Shown in pieces: positions 29,560 through 33,437 of a stretch of 33,437 nucleotides of DNA. This DNA comes from Gracilaria vermiculophylla (lineage: Eukaryota; Rhodophyta; Florideophyceae; Gracilariales; Gracilariaceae). Each line of letters starts with the position of its first letter. Within the stretch, counting starts at the first letter, position 1. The position numbers and the translations under genes were made by a program. The stretch is taken from positions 2,792,893-2,826,329 of the forward strand of contig JAHNZQ020003150.1 of the NCBI GenBank assembly GCA_019155205.2, given 5' to 3'. Under the pieces are notes generated by a model. That model was given only the letters and a program-made list of their open reading frames with translations, searched no databases and had not been told where the DNA came from.

Positions 29560-32500
29560 ATTTGTTACATATAATTTGCGCTCAGAAGATGGACACATAT
29601 TACATATCATGAATCGGAGTTGTAGTTCCTTTTCCTCCGGCGTAGTCGAAATGGATGGTCTGTACCTTCCCTATATTTTTGTGAAGAATGGAAACTTCTA
29701 ATATTTCAAAGCACGAGTACATTCTATAAAGGAGCACGCTTGTTTTAATTTTTCAAAAATAGTGAGCAAAGTAAAAATGCCTTTTGAAATGTGCTAAAAT
29801 GGCGCCTTTTGCTGGATAGCGCACTTTGGAGTGCCATATTTTTTTTCGTTAGTTTCCTTCGTTTTATCGCTGTACACATCTGCTGGTGTCCAAAGACGTT
29901 GAGAGCATGTGCTGAAGAGGGTAGAAATTTGACACGTACTCGCAGTCGAGTTCTAACGCAATTCCCAGAAGTACATCTAGATCATGTCATGTTTTGTAAA
30001 ACTATGCATGCTGTCCAGAAGAAAACGTCGCGAATGCACTTCTCAATTGTTTTAACTCAGAAAAATACGTATTCATTTGGTCTTGCTAATCGATTTCATA
30101 GCATTAATCTAAACTTGGAAACATAGTACCTTCGAAGCACAGCTAGTTCTTACTGCGATACAATGCTATTACTCAATTATCAGCTACATATATAAGAAAC
30201 GCAATCTTCTCTCAGCATATATGATTACATCACTTGCATCCATACTTGTCGTATAGACACTTCAAGTGAAAAGTTTTAAACAAATATATCATAAAAAAAT
30301 AGAAATCCTAAATACGTTCAAAATGACCATCATATTCTTCACGACAGGATGATTGAAAGAAAACCAGAATTGGCAAAGTATTTATTTGAAAACTATTGCC
30401 CGAACTGACTATTCGAAAACGAATCTAAAATGTCAGTGGAAGGTGCTTTTCAAAATGACAGTAAATCTACAGCAAACTTTCAAATGACAATTTTCTCATT
30501 AAAATATTTAATCCTTTTCTTTCTGAAACAGTACTCGAAAATTCGTTGCTGAGTCATCCAAGGTACAACTCGAAAACTATTTGAAGTATGCAGAAGATGT
30601 TTTTGGTAAAAGCTTTTGAGGGTTACTAAACATCGAAGAAGCTGGGATTTTCTGAGAAAAGGGTTTGAAATGGTAGAATCTTTCTTCGGAAAAGCAAGGT
30701 TAACTTTTCTCAAGACAAATGCTATAAGGCCATTTCCATTGTCTCGTCGTATATTCTTCGAAAATGCTTTAATGTTTTGCTGTATGCTGTGAAATAGAGT
30801 ATGCTTTTCTACATGGATGGTTAAAACCTGTTGCTTTAAGCTAAACCTGAAAAGCTTTCAGTTTCTTATTGGGTTCGCTAGAGGATGGAAAAAGCAAAGG
30901 TCGACAAAGCGCAAAAATTAGTCCGGAGCGATCAAGTCGCACCAAGTGAGAAGAAACAGTCGATCTATAAATAAGTTGGCAGAGGAAGTTAAAAACAAAT
31001 AGCTTCAATATACCAGATTGCGCAGCAGGCCCGAAATCATCAGCAACATTTTTAGCCCGGCTTTTGGTTGCGATCCATGATTGCGATCGCTTGTTGCTTT
31101 CTTATGTGACTGTCCATGTATGCTTGATGCAAGCAGAATCGGAAGCCACTCTGGTTTATCTTTTACACGGCCCATTTCCGTACACAATAAGTTTCCTCAT
31201 GGGGTTCTGCTTTTTTATCTATTTTTAACGCAGTTATGTCCTTTTCTCGGCAGAAAAAGCTGCAATCAATCTCGGCGCACAACAGCGGAAGAGTTCTACA
31301 AAAATACACTTTCGATGTTGTTATAGTAGATTTTGACTAATGCTTTTAAGTTTGCAACTTGTCTCTACTGTGCTGAAACACCTGGCAAGCGTTCAACAAA
31401 AAAATTATCTTCATATAAATATAGCGCAAGAAAATATTCTAATATTTGCTTTCTGATTTCCAGTGCAATTTCTTTTTATCAAACAGAACTTCATCAATTG
31501 ATCGCGCAAGCACTACGAGTCAAAAATAGTCATCATATTTCCATCGGACTCAATTTGATGTATGCGAAGCACATAAGATAGATAAATATGTATCACATTT
31601 TAGTTGGTTGCTAGCAGCCTACTTTAAGGATGCAAACCAATCTGTGCAGGGCTTGATATGTTGCCCATTGGAATTGAAAAGCAACCAAACCACCAAGGCT
31701 ATGCCATGCATTCTGGGAATCAAGTGTATTTCGGAACATGGAAACACTTGGGAATTCTGTAAGATAGAAGAGAAAAACTGAACAGTAAAACAAATGAATT
31801 GATCTGCGAGGCCTTAATCCTATAAATTCATTTCTTGCTAATGATGAAAGCGCACACTCAGTAAGTAATTGTCAAAGTTGCTATTTTGCCAAATGAAAAG
31901 ACTTAAAGCGCATTGTTAATTGTTCAGCGATAAATTCACGGTAGTACGTGCTCTATTCTTTATTAATAGTTCTTTACTTACGATTATTCAATATGCATAT
32001 CGTATCGAAAGAATTTCTGCAGAGAGAACATAAAGATATGCGTCACATAAGTAAATACCTTACAAAAGGTTTATACGCCTAGAAGCAATGAAAGTATGAT
32101 ATTCAGCTTTTCACCCACTGCAATACATACCTGTTGTATTTAAAATGTACCCAAACTATAAAAAGAAATTGTTCACATTTATGAATGATAAATATTTTTC
32201 GACCAAAGAAAACTATAAGTCTTCTTTTGTAAACCTTGGATTATCACTAACACCTTTATGTGTAAACTAGTTTAAAAGTCTTGAAAAATGCAACTCTAAA
32301 GCTAATGCAAATCAGAGCCAAGTTAACCTATGGATTGAAGGGAAACTACAGAGCAATGTTTTGCAGATTAGTAATATTAAACAGAACGATGTACTTGAAT
32401 AAGACTGAATGGGATACTTTACATTTGCGTCAAATGAGCTGAGTAAAAGTTAGAAACTCAAGTAACGTAATCATAAAAATGATACTTCTTTCTGATGAAT

Positions 32501-33220
32501 AAAGTCTAAAATGAGTTTACAAAAATGTGTTAATTATTAGAGATAGCGTTCTGCACACCGGTCACTCCATAAAGATTACAACTGTTTCAGAGGTTCCGTG
32601 TAGCCCCGAAAAGTTAATTATGTCGTGCAAAGAAAATGAAAGGAATCGGGACGCTCAAGATTGAACATGTTTTCGAGTTTGACGAATACTAGTGTCATAT
32701 TGATTTTGCTAGTTAGCCATTATCGCACACAAAGCAATGTGAGTTTATTTGTGGTGATCTCGGGAGACAGAAATACATTCCATTTTGGTTCGTTTAATTG
32801 CTTTTAATCCACTAGATAAGGGAAAGCTCTCGCGGTTTTTGTCCACAAATATTTGTTAGTTCCAATTATCGTTATGAACCTGGCATTTGTGCAAGACTGA
32901 AACTCTTCCGGCGATCAGGAGCCCATTTTTTGTCTCTGGATTTTGGCAATGCACAAGAAACGAGCAATTGTTGCCCGATCACGCTGAAGCTTTTGTCCTG
33001 TGACAGAACTCTTACATTTGAACTGGCCGATCTGCAGGTCTTCGGATCTTGAAAAACGGGGTTTTCCAGTCACTTTGATGGCTGTAGAAGACACGCGGAT
33101 GTGTTCAGAAAACGTTTTGTTCACATATTCTATCTAAGAATCGTGCTCTAATACCATTCTGAGTGTACATGAAGAAAGCGAGTATGGCAACGCCTACACG
33201 AGGTGAGGAGGAGGCGAGGC
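29560..33220. other. AT-rich gene-free stretch
   Basis: No frame exceeds about 110 codons and none has a recognisable domain. I found no RNA gene, no tandem repeat and no clear transposon end. Confidence 0.55.
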
Positions 33221-33226
33221 TGACGT

Positions 33227-33232
33227 TTTATT
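33227..33232 (-). terminator. Poly(A) signal for a gene entering from the right edge
   Basis: AATAAA on the minus strand, 65 bp downstream of the possible stop codon at 33297-33299. Confidence 0.4.
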
Positions 33233-33296
33233 GTGGGCGTGATTGAAAGCAGATGTGAGCTGTCTTGAAGAGCGTTGAGTGCTCCCTGCTGTTCGC

Positions 33297-33398
33297 CTAC
33301 TCTTTGGCGGCGTTGCGCATGTGGGCGCTGGACGCAAGGCAGTCGGGCACCGGCGTGCAGCACAGCCCAGTCGGCAACCACTTTAATCGGCATGACCC
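33297..33398 (-). CDS. Possible 3' end of a minus-strand gene
   Basis: A short minus-strand frame ends with GLCCTPVPDCLASSAHMRNA and a few more residues before TAG at 33297-33299. Composition turns GC-rich here, as in the coding regions at 8.4-16.9 kb, and an AATAAA follows at a normal distance. The frame is closed by an in-frame TAG at 33399-33401, so a real gene would need a splice acceptor in this interval. The call is tentative. Confidence 0.25.
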   Translation of the reverse strand, partial: GSCRLKWLPTGLCCTPVPDCLASSAHMRNAAKE

Positions 33399-33437
33399 CT
33401 ACGGCGCTTTTGAATGTTGGAAGTCATTGGAAAGCGT

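Noticed and set aside
1..33437. CRISPR array or bacterial operon structure
   Set aside because: No short regular direct repeats with spacers, no Shine-Dalgarno-led gene runs; TATA boxes, AATAAA signals and a Harbinger transposase point to a eukaryote.

Overview
The window looks like nuclear DNA of a eukaryote with mostly single-exon genes. Supported genes open at the first ATG of an uninterrupted frame. Four have a TATA box about 85-130 bp upstream of that ATG, and several have AATAAA downstream of the stop. There is a decayed PIF/Harbinger-type transposase and there are long gene-free stretches. A red alga (florideophyte type) would fit this mix, but that is an impression of style and no marker gene proves it. 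Composition is a strong mosaic: about 8.4-16.9 kb is very GC- and CpG-rich, while about 25.5-26.5 kb and 29.5-33 kb are AT-rich.

Layout. 1-5.3 kb has no intact gene. It is a complex repeat built of modules roughly 525-665 bp long (about 550-590 bp on the right), minus-oriented to the left of about 2.3 kb and plus-oriented to the right. Modules are marked by CTACAGT, usually with a T-rich tract before it and a hairpin after it. Three pairs of inverted copies link the halves, but in shuffled order. 5.3-8.4 kb holds the broken Harbinger transposase (minus strand) and otherwise nothing recognisable. 8.4-9.0 kb has a hypothetical Ser/acid-rich protein. 9.8-12.4 kb encodes a large FAD/NAD(P)-binding protein and 14.3-15.6 kb a secreted beta-propeller lactonase-like protein, both on the minus strand. 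16.2-16.7 kb carries a C2H2 zinc-finger reading frame that appears frameshifted. 18.0-23.2 kb is a cluster of three secreted von Willebrand factor A (vWA) paralogues, one without its metal-binding residues. 24.7-25.4 kb encodes a nuclear-type zinc-finger protein with an upstream ORF. 27.9-29.3 kb encodes a secreted Pro/Ser/Thr-rich, Cys-rich protein of cell-wall type. 29.3-33.3 kb has no gene, and the right edge may contain the 3' end of a minus-strand gene.

Functionally, five of the supported genes (lactonase-like, three vWA, Pro/Ser-rich) have signal peptides, so the right half is enriched for secreted or extracellular-matrix proteins. Nothing indicates a common pathway or co-transcription. 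The most unusual structure is the shuffled, hairpin-marked module array at the left edge.
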